Shown one piece after another: positions 6,675 through 15,393 of a stretch of DNA of 64,000 nucleotides (the stretch's first letter is position 1; every line of letters starts with the position of its first letter). Position numbers and translations under genes: made by a program. The notes under the pieces are model-generated. The model was not told the DNA's origin. It did no database searches and was given only the letters and a program-made list of their open reading frames with translations. This stretch comes from UBA6663 sp044226485 (GTDB taxonomy: Bacteria > Chloroflexota > Anaerolineae > Anaerolineales > UBA6663), in NCBI GenBank assembly GCA_044226485.1, contig JBGAGY010000007.1, positions 397,453 to 461,452 of the forward strand, written 5' to 3'.

Positions 6675-9473
6675 TTATACGACGATGTTGACCAGCCGGC
6701 CCTTCACGTACATGACCTTCTTCGCCGGCTTGCCGTCCATGTACTTGACGGCGCCCTCGGTGGCCAGGGCTGCTGATTGAATGGTGGCGTCATCGGCATC
6801 GGGCGCGACGACGATCTTGTCGCGGACCTTGCCGTTGATCTGGACGGCCAGCTCCAGCATGGCCTCGGCCGCCTTGGCGGCGTCGTAAACCGGCCAGCTC
6901 TGCTGGTGGACGCTGTAGCCGTGGCCCTGCTGCTCCCACAGTTCCTCGGCGATGTGCGGGGTGAAGGGCGCCATCAGCAGCAGCATGGTCTTGATCGTTT
7001 CGCCCCACGCACCGGCTCCGATCTTGTTTTCCTTGATCGTGTCCTTCAGGTCGCTGCGCAGCTTCATCAGGCCGGCGATGGCGGCGTTGAAGCTGAAGTT
7101 CTCAAGGCCGTCCTGCACCTGTTTGATGGTCTGGTGCACGCGCCGCTCCAGGTTGCGCTCGGCGGTTGCGTCACCTTCAGCCGGCGGCTGATGCAGGGTG
7201 ACGATGTCCCAGACGTCGTAGACCCAGCGCACGACGCCCTGAATGCCCTTGCTGTCCCACGGGCCGCCCTTCTGCCAGTCGAAGCCGAACATCAGGTAGG
7301 CGCGCACAGTGTCGGCGCCGTGGCGGCCGACCCACTCGTCGGGGTTGACCACATTGCCCTTGCTCTTCGACATGCGCTGCACTTCCAGATGGTGCTTCAG
7401 CTGGTCGACGCGCGCGACGCCCTCGATGCCCTCGATCGTGATCGCGGCATCCGGAAGCACTTCGACGGTCGTCAGTTCGTCGCCTCCGGCCGCCACCTGC
7501 AGCAAGTTCTCGGTGCGCTTCATGATCTCGCCGCGCAGTACCGGTGACGCGTCCGTCGCCCCCGCGTCCGCATCGACAAACGCGGCTGTGCCGGCCCTGA
7601 CCTCCGCCGCGAACAGCTTGCGGCCCTCCCACCGGCCGCGTGCCACGACCACGTGGCCTGGGCGTTCCTCGCCCAGCACCTGGCCCTGGTTGCGCAGCTT
7701 CATGAACGGCTCGCCGTAGGTCAGCACCTCGGGATCGCGGCCGTGGGCGCGCATGACGTCCATGGTCTCGTCGAACATGCCCATGTCACGCATGGCCTTG
7801 ACGAACCAGCGCGCGTAGAGCAGGTGCATGGTCGCGTGCTCGGCGCCGCCGGTGTAGGTGTCGACCGGCAGCCAGTACGCTGCCTCTTCGGGATCGAAGG
7901 GCTTGCTCGTCAGCTTTGGGCTCAGGTAGCGGAACCAGTACCACGAGGAGCACATGAATGTGTCCATCGTGTCGGTCTCGCGCGTCGCCGGGCGGCCTTG
8001 CGAGTCGACGGTGTTCAGGAAGCCCTTGTGCAGCTGCAGCGGGCTCTGGCCGGTCGGCAGGAAGTCGACGTCGTCGGGCAGACGCACCGGCAGCTGATCG
8101 TCAGGCACGGCTTCGTAGGTGCCGTCCTGCGTGTGCACGATCGGGATCGGCGCGCCCCAGTAGCGCTGGCGCGAGATCAGCCAGTCGCGCAGGCGATAGT
8201 TGACCGCCTCGCGCCCGACGCCCTTTTCCTCAAGGATCTTGATGGCCGCGTCGATCGACGGGTTCTTGCGGCCCTTCTGGCCGTTGCAGGTCAGGCCGTC
8301 CAGCGGACCCGAGTTGATCATCACGCCGGCGCCGTCCCAGGCCTCGCTCATGGTGTCGCCGGTCAGGGGTTTGTCGGCTGGCCAGTCTGCCGGCTTTACG
8401 ACGGGCACAATCGGCAACCCGTACTTGCGCGCGAAGTCGAAGTCGCGCTGATCGCCCGAGGGCACTGCCATGATCGCGCCGGTGCCGTACGAGATCAGGA
8501 CGTAGTCCGCGATCCACACCGGGATCGGCTTGCCGGTGACCGGGTTCGTGGCGTAACCGCCGGTGAACACGCCGGACTTCTCTTTCGACTCAGATGTGCG
8601 CTCGATCTCGGTCTCGCGCGCGGCTGCGGCGCGATAGGCCTCAACGGCCGCGCGCTGCTCGGGCGTGGTCAGGACGTCGACCAGATCGTGCTCGGGCGCC
8701 AGCACCATGAAGGTCGCGCCCCAGAGGGTGTCGGGCCGTGTGGTGTAGACCTCGATCGGCTCGCCGGTGGGCCGGGCGCTGAAGATCACGCGCGCACCCT
8801 CGCTGCGGCCGATCCAGTTGGTCTGCATGATCCGCACGGGCTCGGGCCAGTCGATCTTGCTGAAGTTCAGCAGCTCGTCGGCGTAGCGCGTGTAGCGGAA
8901 GAACCACTGCGTCATCAGCTTCTGGATGACGGGCTGGCCGGTGCGCTCGTCCTTGCCGTCGATGACCTGCTCATTGGCCAGCACGGTCTGCAGCGTCGGC
9001 GACCAGTTGACCAGCGCCTCACCGCGATACGCCAGGTTCTCCTCGTAGAATTGCTTGAAGAACCACTCGGTCCACCTGTAGTACTCGGGATCGCAGCTGA
9101 CGGCCTCGCGCTCCCAGTCGAACATGGCGCCCATCGAGCGCAGCTGCTTGCGCATCCGCTCGATGTTGGCCAGCGTCCACTTGGCCGGATGGATGTTGCG
9201 CTGGACCGCGGCGTTCTCGGCCGGCAGGCCGAACGCGTCGAAGCCCATCGGGAAGAGCACGTTGAAGCCCTTCATGCGCATGTAGCGGGCGCGTGCGTCC
9301 GACGGCGTCATCGCGAACCAGTGTCCGATGTGAAGATCGCCGCTGGGGTAGGGCAGCATGGTGAGCGCGTAGTATTTCGGCCGGCTCCAGTCGACCTTCG
9401 ACCGGTAAAGCCCGTCGGCATCCCACTTCGCCTGCCACTTCTTCTCGATCGCGCCGTGCTCGTACTTTGCCAT
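6675..9473 (-). CDS. leuS: Leucyl-tRNA synthetase
   Basis: The class I synthetase charges tRNA-Leu with leucine in the cytoplasm. HIGH motif is HIGH at residues 48-51 (PYPSGDLHIGHW) and the KMSKS loop is MSKSKG in the C-terminal third. The CP1 editing domain carries the threonine-rich TTRPDTLWGATF and GTGAIMAVPSGDQRDF segments; the His usually found just before the conserved Asp of the latter is replaced. A long leucine-specific insertion precedes the KMSKS loop. Length (932) is at the upper end for bacterial LeuRS. The start at 9473 was chosen because a GGGGG tract lies close upstream; 9488 is the alternative. It is controlled by the T-box upstream. Confidence 0.97.
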   Translation of the reverse strand: MAKYEHGAIEKKWQAKWDADGLYRSKVDWSRPKYYALTMLPYPSGDLHIGHWFAMTPSDARARYMRMKGFNVLFPMGFDAFGLPAENAAVQRNIHPAKWTLANIERMRKQLRSMGAMFDWEREAVSCDPEYYRWTEWFFKQFYEENLAYRGEALVNWSPTLQTVLANEQVIDGKDERTGQPVIQKLMTQWFFRYTRYADELLNFSKIDWPEPVRIMQTNWIGRSEGARVIFSARPTGEPIEVYTTRPDTLWGATFMVLAPEHDLVDVLTTPEQRAAVEAYRAAAARETEIERTSESKEKSGVFTGGYATNPVTGKPIPVWIADYVLISYGTGAIMAVPSGDQRDFDFARKYGLPIVPVVKPADWPADKPLTGDTMSEAWDGAGVMINSGPLDGLTCNGQKGRKNPSIDAAIKILEEKGVGREAVNYRLRDWLISRQRYWGAPIPIVHTQDGTYEAVPDDQLPVRLPDDVDFLPTGQSPLQLHKGFLNTVDSQGRPATRETDTMDTFMCSSWYWFRYLSPKLTSKPFDPEEAAYWLPVDTYTGGAEHATMHLLYARWFVKAMRDMGMFDETMDVMRAHGRDPEVLTYGEPFMKLRNQGQVLGEERPGHVVVARGRWEGRKLFAAEVRAGTAAFVDADAGATDASPVLRGEIMKRTENLLQVAAGGDELTTVEVLPDAAITIEGIEGVARVDQLKHHLEVQRMSKSKGNVVNPDEWVGRHGADTVRAYLMFGFDWQKGGPWDSKGIQGVVRWVYDVWDIVTLHQPPAEGDATAERNLERRVHQTIKQVQDGLENFSFNAAIAGLMKLRSDLKDTIKENKIGAGAWGETIKTMLLLMAPFTPHIAEELWEQQGHGYSVHQQSWPVYDAAKAAEAMLELAVQINGKVRDKIVVAPDADDATIQSAALATEGAVKYMDGKPAKKVMYVKGRLVNIVV

Positions 9474-9488
9474 TCGACCCCCGGACAT

Positions 9489-9556
9489 TGGTCATGGGTT
9501 ATCGGCGATGGGCTATCGGAGACCCAATAACCCCTCACCAATGATCGATAACCAAT
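9489..9556. repeat. Heptad inverted repeat between leuS and its T-box terminator
   Basis: Heptamers such as TGGTCAT, GGGTTAT, CGGCGAT and GGGCTAT face CCAATAA, CCCCTCA, CCAATGA, TCGATAA and CCAATAA. It sits in the short leader between the T-box terminator and the leuS start. Confidence 0.7.
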
Positions 9557-9810
9557 AAAAAAGGCCGCTCATCCTGTAAGGGACGAAGCGGCCTTCGCGG
9601 TACCACCCTAATTATGATGCCCGACAGGCGGCATCATCTCTCTTGGCTGTAACGGGCCTGCCCGTGACCGGCTGCGGTGAGGCGCTGACCGGCCAGGCTC
9701 CCGGGTGAGTTCGCTCATGGCGATGCAGTTCGCCTGCGGGCCTGGACCGCCGGTGTCGGGCTCTCACCATCCCCGACTCGCTGCAGGCTGAGCTACTACT
9801 CCCGTTCGTC
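9557..9810 (-). promoter_or_regulatory. T-box leader of leuS
   Basis: Read on the minus strand the leader contains the stem I start GGGAGTAGTAG (complement of 9791-9804), a GAACTCA stretch (9706-9712) whose CTC is a credible leucine specifier codon, the T-box antiterminator core TGGTACCGCG (complement of 9596-9605) and a terminator (arms 9561-9569 and 9587-9595, followed by a U tract). Uncharged tRNA-Leu binding would favour the antiterminator and raise leuS expression. The specifier assignment is by position and gene identity, not by a folded model. Confidence 0.93.
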
Positions 9811-9827
9811 GCCTGTAGATGTGGTCA

Positions 9828-9849
9828 GGGGCGCACAATCGTGCGCCCC
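9828..9849 (-). terminator. Hairpin between tRNA-Ala and T-box
   Basis: A perfect 9-bp GGGGCGCAC stem with a 4-base loop, without a U tract. It may end the tRNA transcript or be a processing signal. Confidence 0.4.
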
Positions 9850-9857
9850 TTCACGTG

Positions 9858-9930
9858 TGGACCCAGAGGGAGTTGAACCCTCGACCTTCTCAATGCCATT
9901 GAGACGCGCTCCCAACTGCGCTATGGGCCC
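9858..9930 (-). tRNA. tRNA-Ala (anticodon GGC)
   Basis: 73 nt. The 7-bp acceptor stem pairs GGGCCCA with TGGGTCC (one G-U pair), the D-loop has AGTTGGGA, the anticodon loop is ATGGCAT giving anticodon GGC, and the T-loop is GGTTCAACTCC. The CCA end is not encoded except for the discriminator A. Confidence 0.95.
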
Positions 9931-9935
9931 GAACA

Positions 9936-10008
9936 TGGACCTGAAGGGAGTTGAACCCTTGACCTCCTCAGTGCGATTGAGGCGCGCTCCCAACTGCGCT
10001 ACAGGCCC
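9936..10008 (-). tRNA. tRNA-Ala (anticodon CGC)
   Basis: 73 nt. The acceptor stem pairs GGGCCTG with CAGGTCC, the anticodon loop ATCGCAC gives anticodon CGC, and the T-arm reads GGTTCAACTCC. It is 5 bases upstream of the other tRNA-Ala, and the two are near duplicates apart from the anticodon arm and acceptor stem. Confidence 0.95.
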
Positions 10009-10019
10009 GACGAAGGTTG

Positions 10020-10049
10020 AGTATACCCGATTTGCGTAAGTGATGTCAA
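10020..10049 (-). promoter_or_regulatory. Promoter of the tRNA-Ala pair (and possibly the leuS T-box)
   Basis: A perfect -35 TTGACA (complement of 10044-10049), 18-base spacer and -10 TATACT (complement of 10020-10025), the best sigma-70-type promoter of this region. The first tRNA begins about 11 bases downstream. No second strong promoter is seen before the T-box, so tRNAs and leuS may share a transcript. Confidence 0.85.
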
Positions 10050-10183
10050 ACAGAGGACAAATAAGGCGAAGAGCCAGGGCGCACGCCCCTTTTCCGCTCT
10101 TACTAACCCTAGCCGAGGCCAACCGGGAAATGGTTAGAGAGGGGTTATAACGAAAGGAGCGTCAGTAATTTGGTGGAGGCGGT

Positions 10184-10900
10184 ATGGCGGCGTTGTCAAG
10201 GAAGACGGGGTGGGTGGTTCGGATGGTTGGGGCGGGCGGCCTTGTGCTGCTACTGACCGCCTGCGTGCCAGGGCAGGCGCCCTTCCATTTTCCACGGGCC
10301 GGTAACTCGACCGCCACAGCCCCGGCGCCTCTTGTCGCTCCCACTCAAACGCCGAGTCAGGCCGCCACGGCATCCCCCGTGCCGCTGATCGATGCTGTCA
10401 CGCCCACATCGTCAACGGATGGCGAGTTGCCTGGCCAACAGGTCTCGGCGATCGATCCGGCTCAGTCGCTGTGCGCCGACCCGGCCTGCGAACCGAGCGC
10501 GACACCCCCAGCGATCGCGACGGTTGCCGAAGCGAGCCCGACACCCAAGCCGACGAACCGACCTCGCACAGCGACGCCGCACGTCGTAGATCGTCCGACC
10601 GCCACTGCGACGGCATCGTCGACACCAACCTGTTCGGATGACTGTGCGCTGCCGACGGCAACGGCGCATACCGACGACGTCGTCCAGCCGACAACGCCGC
10701 CGATTGTAGCCGCGCCCACCGACGTTCCTCCGACGACCGCCCCGGTCCAGCCGACTGCGGCTCCCGGCGACGGGTACCCTGGGCCTGGACAACCAGATCC
10801 GACCTCGGTTCCGGCCCCGACAGAGGTTCCTCCCACGCAGCCGCCGGGCGGTTACCCTGGCCCTGGTGGTGGCGGCGGCGGGGGCTATCCGGCGCCTTGA
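10184..10900 (+). CDS. Pro/Thr-rich lipoprotein
   Basis: The N-terminus (basic, then GAGGLVLLLTAC) is a type II signal peptide with the lipobox LTAC, so the mature protein would be lipid-anchored outside the cytoplasmic membrane. The remaining 210 residues are almost wholly low-complexity Pro/Thr/Ala/Ser with two CxxxC-like pairs (LCADPACEP, CSDDCALP) and C-terminal GYPGPG repeats. No folded domain is evident. The ATG is preceded by GGTGGAGG, a good ribosome-binding site. Role unknown; such stalks usually serve as surface spacers. Confidence 0.7.
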   Translation: MAALSRKTGWVVRMVGAGGLVLLLTACVPGQAPFHFPRAGNSTATAPAPLVAPTQTPSQAATASPVPLIDAVTPTSSTDGELPGQQVSAIDPAQSLCADPACEPSATPPAIATVAEASPTPKPTNRPRTATPHVVDRPTATATASSTPTCSDDCALPTATAHTDDVVQPTTPPIVAAPTDVPPTTAPVQPTAAPGDGYPGPGQPDPTSVPAPTEVPPTQPPGGYPGPGGGGGGGYPAP

Positions 10901-10981
10901 CGGGTCGGCTGTTCGCCAAACACCGTGACGGCAGGGCTATATCGTCCGATCGTCAGGCCGAGTAAAATAGCCGCGTTCGAG

Positions 10982-11014
10982 ACGGGATCCGCGATAGTGT
11001 CTTGCGGATCCCGT
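10982..11014 (+). terminator. Terminator after the lipoprotein gene
   Basis: An 11-bp perfect stem ACGGGATCCGC with an 11-base loop, followed by a moderately T-rich stretch. Its position argues that the next gene starts downstream of it, at 11078. Confidence 0.6.
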
Positions 11015-11077
11015 GATCGTTATCTTTATCGTTTTGGAGTTGGGTCGGGGCTTACGGCTCCGCCGATACCATTGCCT

Positions 11078-11575
11078 ATGACTCGTTCTCTCGTCCCACC
11101 TGTGGTGCGCGACAAGCTGTCGATGTTGAATCCGGGCGGCCTGGCTCTAGCCGCAGAAGAAAGCCAGGTGTGGATGGTCGTCCGCACGACGGCGCCGGAG
11201 CATCTTGGCGCGCAGCCCATCGACCTCCGCAGCGAGTTGACCTGCTACGACACGGGCGCTGTGCTGGAACTGCAACTCTGGCTCTCGGGCGTCCTGGTTC
11301 AGCCAACCGTGCTTGAAACGTGGCTCGACCCGGCCAACCTCGACGATCGGCATGCCCTGACGCTGCTGTCGACGACCGAGGACGTCGAGGTCCTCTTCTT
11401 TCCTCAGAGCCAGGAAACGCTCAGATTTTCGAAGATCTTTCCCATCACCCTGAATGCTCGCCAACGCCTTGCTTCGCTGCTGACCGCCGGGCGGGCTCAC
11501 GCCGACCACCTCGCCAATCCGTTCTGGCTCGCCGCGAAGAGCGAGCACCTCAAGAAGCGCTTGCGCGACTCTTGA
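11078..11575 (+). CDS. Hypothetical protein
   Basis: A 165-residue soluble protein without signal peptide or membrane segment and without a motif I recognise. It is rich in beta-strand-like segments (SQVWMVVRTTAP, AVLELQLWLSG, DVEVLFFPQSQETLRFSKIF) and ends in a basic helix. The frame is open from 10925, but the terminator at 10982-11014 lies inside that extension, so the ATG at 11078 is the better start. The product is unknown. Confidence 0.5.
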   Translation: MTRSLVPPVVRDKLSMLNPGGLALAAEESQVWMVVRTTAPEHLGAQPIDLRSELTCYDTGAVLELQLWLSGVLVQPTVLETWLDPANLDDRHALTLLSTTEDVEVLFFPQSQETLRFSKIFPITLNARQRLASLLTAGRAHADHLANPFWLAAKSEHLKKRLRDS

Positions 11576-11699
11576 GCAGGCCTGGCTCGATTCGTGTAGG
11601 ACAGTTCGTTGGTCCCTTCGCGCCGATCGCGCGAGCGCGCCGGCCGATCTGCTGGCCCGCCCGCCACGGCCTCTGTACAATACGAGGCGGAGCAACGAC

Positions 11700-12656
11700 G
11701 TGTCACGGTATCAGATCCTGTCCCTCGACGGTGGTGGCATCCGCGGCGTGCTGACGGCGGTCCTGTTGTCGCGTTTGACGCGCGAGGAGCCGGGGCTGCT
11801 GGGCGCCATCGACCTGTATGCGGGAACGTCGACGGGGGCTGTGCTGGCCCTCGGGCTGGCGGCGTCGCTCTCGCCCGACAAGCTGGTCGACCTGTACGTC
11901 GCGCACGGCCGCGACGTGTTCGCCGACACCGCGATCGACAACGTCCGTGACGTTGGCAACCTGATCGGCGCCCAATACGGCAACACGAATTTCAAGCGTT
12001 TGCTCGTGCAGTACTTCGGCGATCGCCGCCTGCGCGATCTGCCGGCGCGCGTCCTCGTGGCCAGCTTCGATCTCGACAACGACGCCTACGATCCGGCGGC
12101 CTTCCGCACCTGGAAGCCCAAGTTCTTCGAGAACTTCCCGGGGCCCGAATCGGACGGCGCGGAGCGAATCGTCGACGTGGCGTTGCGCTCGACCGCGGCG
12201 CCGACCTTCTTCCCCGTCTATCAAGGCTATGTGGATGGCGGCGTGGTGGCCAACAACCCGGCCATGTGCGCGATCGCGCAGGCGTTGAGCACGGCGGTGC
12301 TGCGTGCTCGAGCCGAAGGCTCGTCTGGGGCGACGCGACGCGTGCGCCTCGAAGACATCGCACTGCTTTCGATCGGAACCGGAAAGTCGCCACAGTACCT
12401 GACCGAACAGAGCGCCGACTGGGGCCTCTCGCAGTGGGCCCGGCCGATCATCGACATCATGATCTCGGGCGGCGTCGACGTCGTCGATTATCAGGCCGCG
12501 CACCTGCTCGGCCCGCGCTACCTGCGCCTCAATCCGCGCCTCGACACCAATATCCCGCTGGATGACATCGACGCCGTTCCCCAACTCGTCGCCGAAGCCC
12601 AACGCCTCGACCTCGGTCCCGCGCTCGACTGGCTGCGCCGTCAGTTCCTCAAGTGA
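11700..12656 (+). CDS. Patatin-like phospholipase
   Basis: A 318-residue lipid acyl hydrolase of the patatin family. The oxyanion motif DGGGIRG is near residues 10-16, the nucleophile elbow GTSTG near 43-47 and the catalytic Asp in DGG near 179-181, giving the Ser-Asp dyad. Such proteins hydrolyse membrane phospholipid or storage lipid acyl chains. No signal peptide, so it is probably cytoplasmic or membrane-peripheral. It starts with GTG, preceded by a GGCGGAG ribosome-binding site; a TACAAT box lies just upstream. Confidence 0.92.
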   Translation: MSRYQILSLDGGGIRGVLTAVLLSRLTREEPGLLGAIDLYAGTSTGAVLALGLAASLSPDKLVDLYVAHGRDVFADTAIDNVRDVGNLIGAQYGNTNFKRLLVQYFGDRRLRDLPARVLVASFDLDNDAYDPAAFRTWKPKFFENFPGPESDGAERIVDVALRSTAAPTFFPVYQGYVDGGVVANNPAMCAIAQALSTAVLRARAEGSSGATRRVRLEDIALLSIGTGKSPQYLTEQSADWGLSQWARPIIDIMISGGVDVVDYQAAHLLGPRYLRLNPRLDTNIPLDDIDAVPQLVAEAQRLDLGPALDWLRRQFLK

Positions 12657-12675
12657 CACGGGCCTTGCGACTGCG

Positions 12676-12955
12676 GACGACGAATGACGATTGACGAATG
12701 ACGGAAATCGAACGGCCCTTCACAGGTGCCACTCGCAGCCGCTGAAGTCCATCACATCCCGGGAGAGCCACGCTTCGTTCGCGTCATCCACAGCACCCAA
12801 CCTCGCACAAAGGATTGACTCGTTCAATGAAGGAGCCATTCGGCGCAGCACGGCGGGCGCTCCGCATGACATGGGCCCGGGTGGCCGTCGACGGCAGACG
12901 CTGATGGCCGTGTTCACTTCGTCCTTCGTCATTCGTCCTACGTCACCCGGCTGGA
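12676..12955. repeat. Heptad inverted repeat (GACGAAT type) split by about 200 bp
   Basis: The left arm (12676-12705) has GACGAAT, GACGATT, GACGAAT units; the right arm (12913-12955) has TTCGTCC, TTCGTCA, TTCGTCC. Between them lie about 200 bp without a convincing gene; a minus-strand 39-codon ORF (12720-12836) ending in DFSGCEWHL has no ribosome-binding site. This is what the 340-base gap between the patatin and comEC genes contains. Confidence 0.65.
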
Positions 12956-13000
12956 CTCCTTGAGGATCCCGACAACCTCCTCCGGCCGTACGCTTGATGC

Positions 13001-15316
13001 GTGCAGGATCGCGCAACGCTCATCATCTGGCTGAGTCTGGCGGCACTGACGGGCTGCGTCATCGCGCCGTTTGCGCCGGTGGAAGCCTGGGCCTGGCTCG
13101 CGCTGTTCGCGGTGTGTGCCGTGATCGCGGCGGCGACGCGCGGGCGCCGGGCGGCGCTCTTGGGCGCGATGCTGGCGCTCGGCGGCGCGCGAACCGCGTG
13201 GGCAGCGCCCGGCGTGCCACGACCCGATCAGCCGGCCTACTTCATCGGCGCGCGTGGCGCAACGCTCGAGGGGACTGTGTGGGCCGAGCCTGACGCGCGC
13301 GGCGATCGCACCCGTCTGCGGGTGTGGGTGACGTCGCTGACCACAGCCGACGGGACGCCGCACGCGGTAGCCGGCTGGGTGATCGTCACGGCGCCACCGT
13401 TGTCGACCGAGAGGCTGGCTGCAGCCGGGTCGGGCGTCTGGGCGTATGGCGACGCCGTGTCGATCCTGGGCGACCTGCAGGCGCCGCCGAGCTTCGCCGA
13501 CTTCGATTACAGAGCCTTCCTCGAACGCCAGGGCGTGCAGGTCATGGCCCAGCCGGCCGAGGTGACCTGGGTGAGCGCTGGCGGCGGATGGGACTTCGTG
13601 AGCGTCGGCCTCACCCTCAAGATGGCGGCGCGCCACAGGCTGGCTGAGCTCTTCCCCGAACCGCACGCCGCCTTGCTGCAGGGCATCCTGCTTGGCGATG
13701 ACAACAACATCCCGGCCGAACTGACGCTGAGCTTTCGCGCGACAGGCACCACGCATATCCTGGCGATCTCGGGTTTTAATGTAGCAGTCCTATCCGGGCT
13801 GCTATTGGGCCTGGCTCGGCGCGTGTTGCGCGCGTGGCAAGCGGCCGCGCTTGTGGCCCTCTTGCTGGGATCGTACGCCTGGCTGGTGGGCGGCAGCGCC
13901 TCCGTCGTTCGTGCGACACTCATGGCCGTGATTGGGCTCTCCGCCGAGCGACTCGGCCGGCGCACCGACGGCGTGCGCGCGCTGGCGATCGCCAGTCTGC
14001 TCATGGCGGCCTGGGACCCCGGCGTGGTGTGGGATGTGGGCTACCAACTCAGCGCCGGCGCGACGCTCGGCCTGATCCTGTACACCGACGCGCTCCAGAA
14101 GCGCGGCGTCGCGTTGCTGGCGCGAGTCATGCCGGAGGCGTGGGCCGAACGAGTTGCCGATGTCGGTGGCGAGGGAGTGTTCGGATCGCTATCGGCTCAG
14201 ATTACGACGCTGCCCCTGATCCTTTTCTACTTCCAGAACCTGTCGCTGGCCGCGCTCCCGGCCAACGCCCTGATCCTGCCACCGCAACCGCAGGTGATGG
14301 TGCTCGGCGGCATCGCGTTGCTGGCGAGCGCGATCTGGTTGCCGCTCGGCCAGGCCCTCGCATGGGTGGCCTGGCCGTTCACGGCCTACACGATCGGGCT
14401 GACCGACCTGTTCTCGCGGCTGCCGCTCGCCTCGCTGTCCATCGACGTGCCCGGTGTGCCGGCGCTGATCGGCTACTACATCGTGCTCGCGACGATCACG
14501 TGGATCGCCCGCCAGCCAGCCGAGGCCCGGCCCGCGTGGCTGCCGAAAGATCTGGGTGCACCGCTGACGTGGACGGCGTTGACGGGCGCGTCGGCCGTGG
14601 CCCTGTGGGGCTGGGCGGCGTTCTGGCGTTCGCCGGAGCCGGGCACGGTGCGGCTGACGGTCATGGCGTTAGGGACGGGATCGGCGAGCCTGCTCGAGAT
14701 GCCCGACGGCGGGCGGGTATTGCTCGACGTCGGGCCGCCGGGCCTGGCGTCTTCACGCGCCCTCGACGCGCAGTTGCCGCCGTTCGACAGACGGCTGACC
14801 GGCCTGTTGCTGGATGGGATCGCCGAACAGCAACTCGGTGCTCTGCCGGATCTCGCGAGTCGATATCGCATCGACACCGTCTGGGCTTCAGCGCAGGTGC
14901 AGGCCGAAGACTCATGGCTGGCTGCGCGACCTCTGCTCGCGGCATCGGGGTCGGCTTTCGAGATCGGTCCCGCGCGCCTTGATCTCACCGACGGCGCGGC
15001 CCTCGAACAAACCGACACGGGCCTGTGGTTCAACTGGGGCGCGGCGCGCGTGCAGTGGATCACGACACCGCCCCAGGCGCACGGGCTTCACGTCGCGCAG
15101 GCGTTGATCGTGCCGATGGAGCTCGATCCTCTGGCGTTGGCCGACGCGATCGTGGCCGTCAATCCGCGCGTCATCGTGCTGCTCTCGTTGCCCGTCGCGC
15201 CGGTGCCCGAGCTCGAACTGGCGCTCATCGGTCGCACGACGCTCGCCCTCGACCGAAGCGGCAATATCACGCTCGTCCTCGACGGCCAGCGGCTGTGGGT
15301 GGAGACCGAGCGATGA
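13001..15316 (+). CDS. comEC: ComEC/Rec2-family DNA uptake channel protein
   Basis: A 771-residue polytopic membrane protein. It has an N-terminal DUF4131-type region (about 30-180), then the competence domain with GILLGDDNNIPAELTLSFRATGTTHILAISGFNVAVL and LVGGSASVVRATLMAVIG, and a C-terminal beta-lactamase-like domain (about 545-771). ComEC forms the inner-membrane channel for single-stranded DNA during natural transformation. In this copy the C-terminal domain keeps the LLDVG strand but has no HxHxDH metal site where it should follow (LLLDGIAEQQLGALPDL), so the nuclease-like part is probably inactive. GTG start. Confidence 0.88.
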   Translation: MQDRATLIIWLSLAALTGCVIAPFAPVEAWAWLALFAVCAVIAAATRGRRAALLGAMLALGGARTAWAAPGVPRPDQPAYFIGARGATLEGTVWAEPDARGDRTRLRVWVTSLTTADGTPHAVAGWVIVTAPPLSTERLAAAGSGVWAYGDAVSILGDLQAPPSFADFDYRAFLERQGVQVMAQPAEVTWVSAGGGWDFVSVGLTLKMAARHRLAELFPEPHAALLQGILLGDDNNIPAELTLSFRATGTTHILAISGFNVAVLSGLLLGLARRVLRAWQAAALVALLLGSYAWLVGGSASVVRATLMAVIGLSAERLGRRTDGVRALAIASLLMAAWDPGVVWDVGYQLSAGATLGLILYTDALQKRGVALLARVMPEAWAERVADVGGEGVFGSLSAQITTLPLILFYFQNLSLAALPANALILPPQPQVMVLGGIALLASAIWLPLGQALAWVAWPFTAYTIGLTDLFSRLPLASLSIDVPGVPALIGYYIVLATITWIARQPAEARPAWLPKDLGAPLTWTALTGASAVALWGWAAFWRSPEPGTVRLTVMALGTGSASLLEMPDGGRVLLDVGPPGLASSRALDAQLPPFDRRLTGLLLDGIAEQQLGALPDLASRYRIDTVWASAQVQAEDSWLAARPLLAASGSAFEIGPARLDLTDGAALEQTDTGLWFNWGAARVQWITTPPQAHGLHVAQALIVPMELDPLALADAIVAVNPRVIVLLSLPVAPVPELELALIGRTTLALDRSGNITLVLDGQRLWVETER

Positions 15317-15393
15317 CGAAAGACGAAGGACGAACGACGAAAGTCGAAGGACAAAGGTTGAACGGCTGTTCAACCTTCGTCCTTCCTCATTCG
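15317..15393. repeat. Heptad inverted repeat, GACGAAN type
   Basis: Units GACGAAA, GACGAAG, GACGAAC, GACGAAA and GTCGAAG run directly after the comEC stop and face an inverse copy ending at the stop of the convergent gene. Confidence 0.85.

Noticed and set aside
7653..9530. 625-codon ORF opposite leuS
   Set aside because: It mirrors the codon pattern of leuS on the other strand and has no recognisable motif; similar long mirror ORFs occur opposite most genes here because of the GC bias.
10925..11077. N-terminal extension of the hypothetical protein at 11078
   Set aside because: A terminator hairpin (10982-11014) lies inside it.
12720..13016. 98-codon minus-strand ORF in the patatin-comEC gap
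   Set aside because: No ribosome-binding site, no motif, and it crosses a heptad repeat arm.
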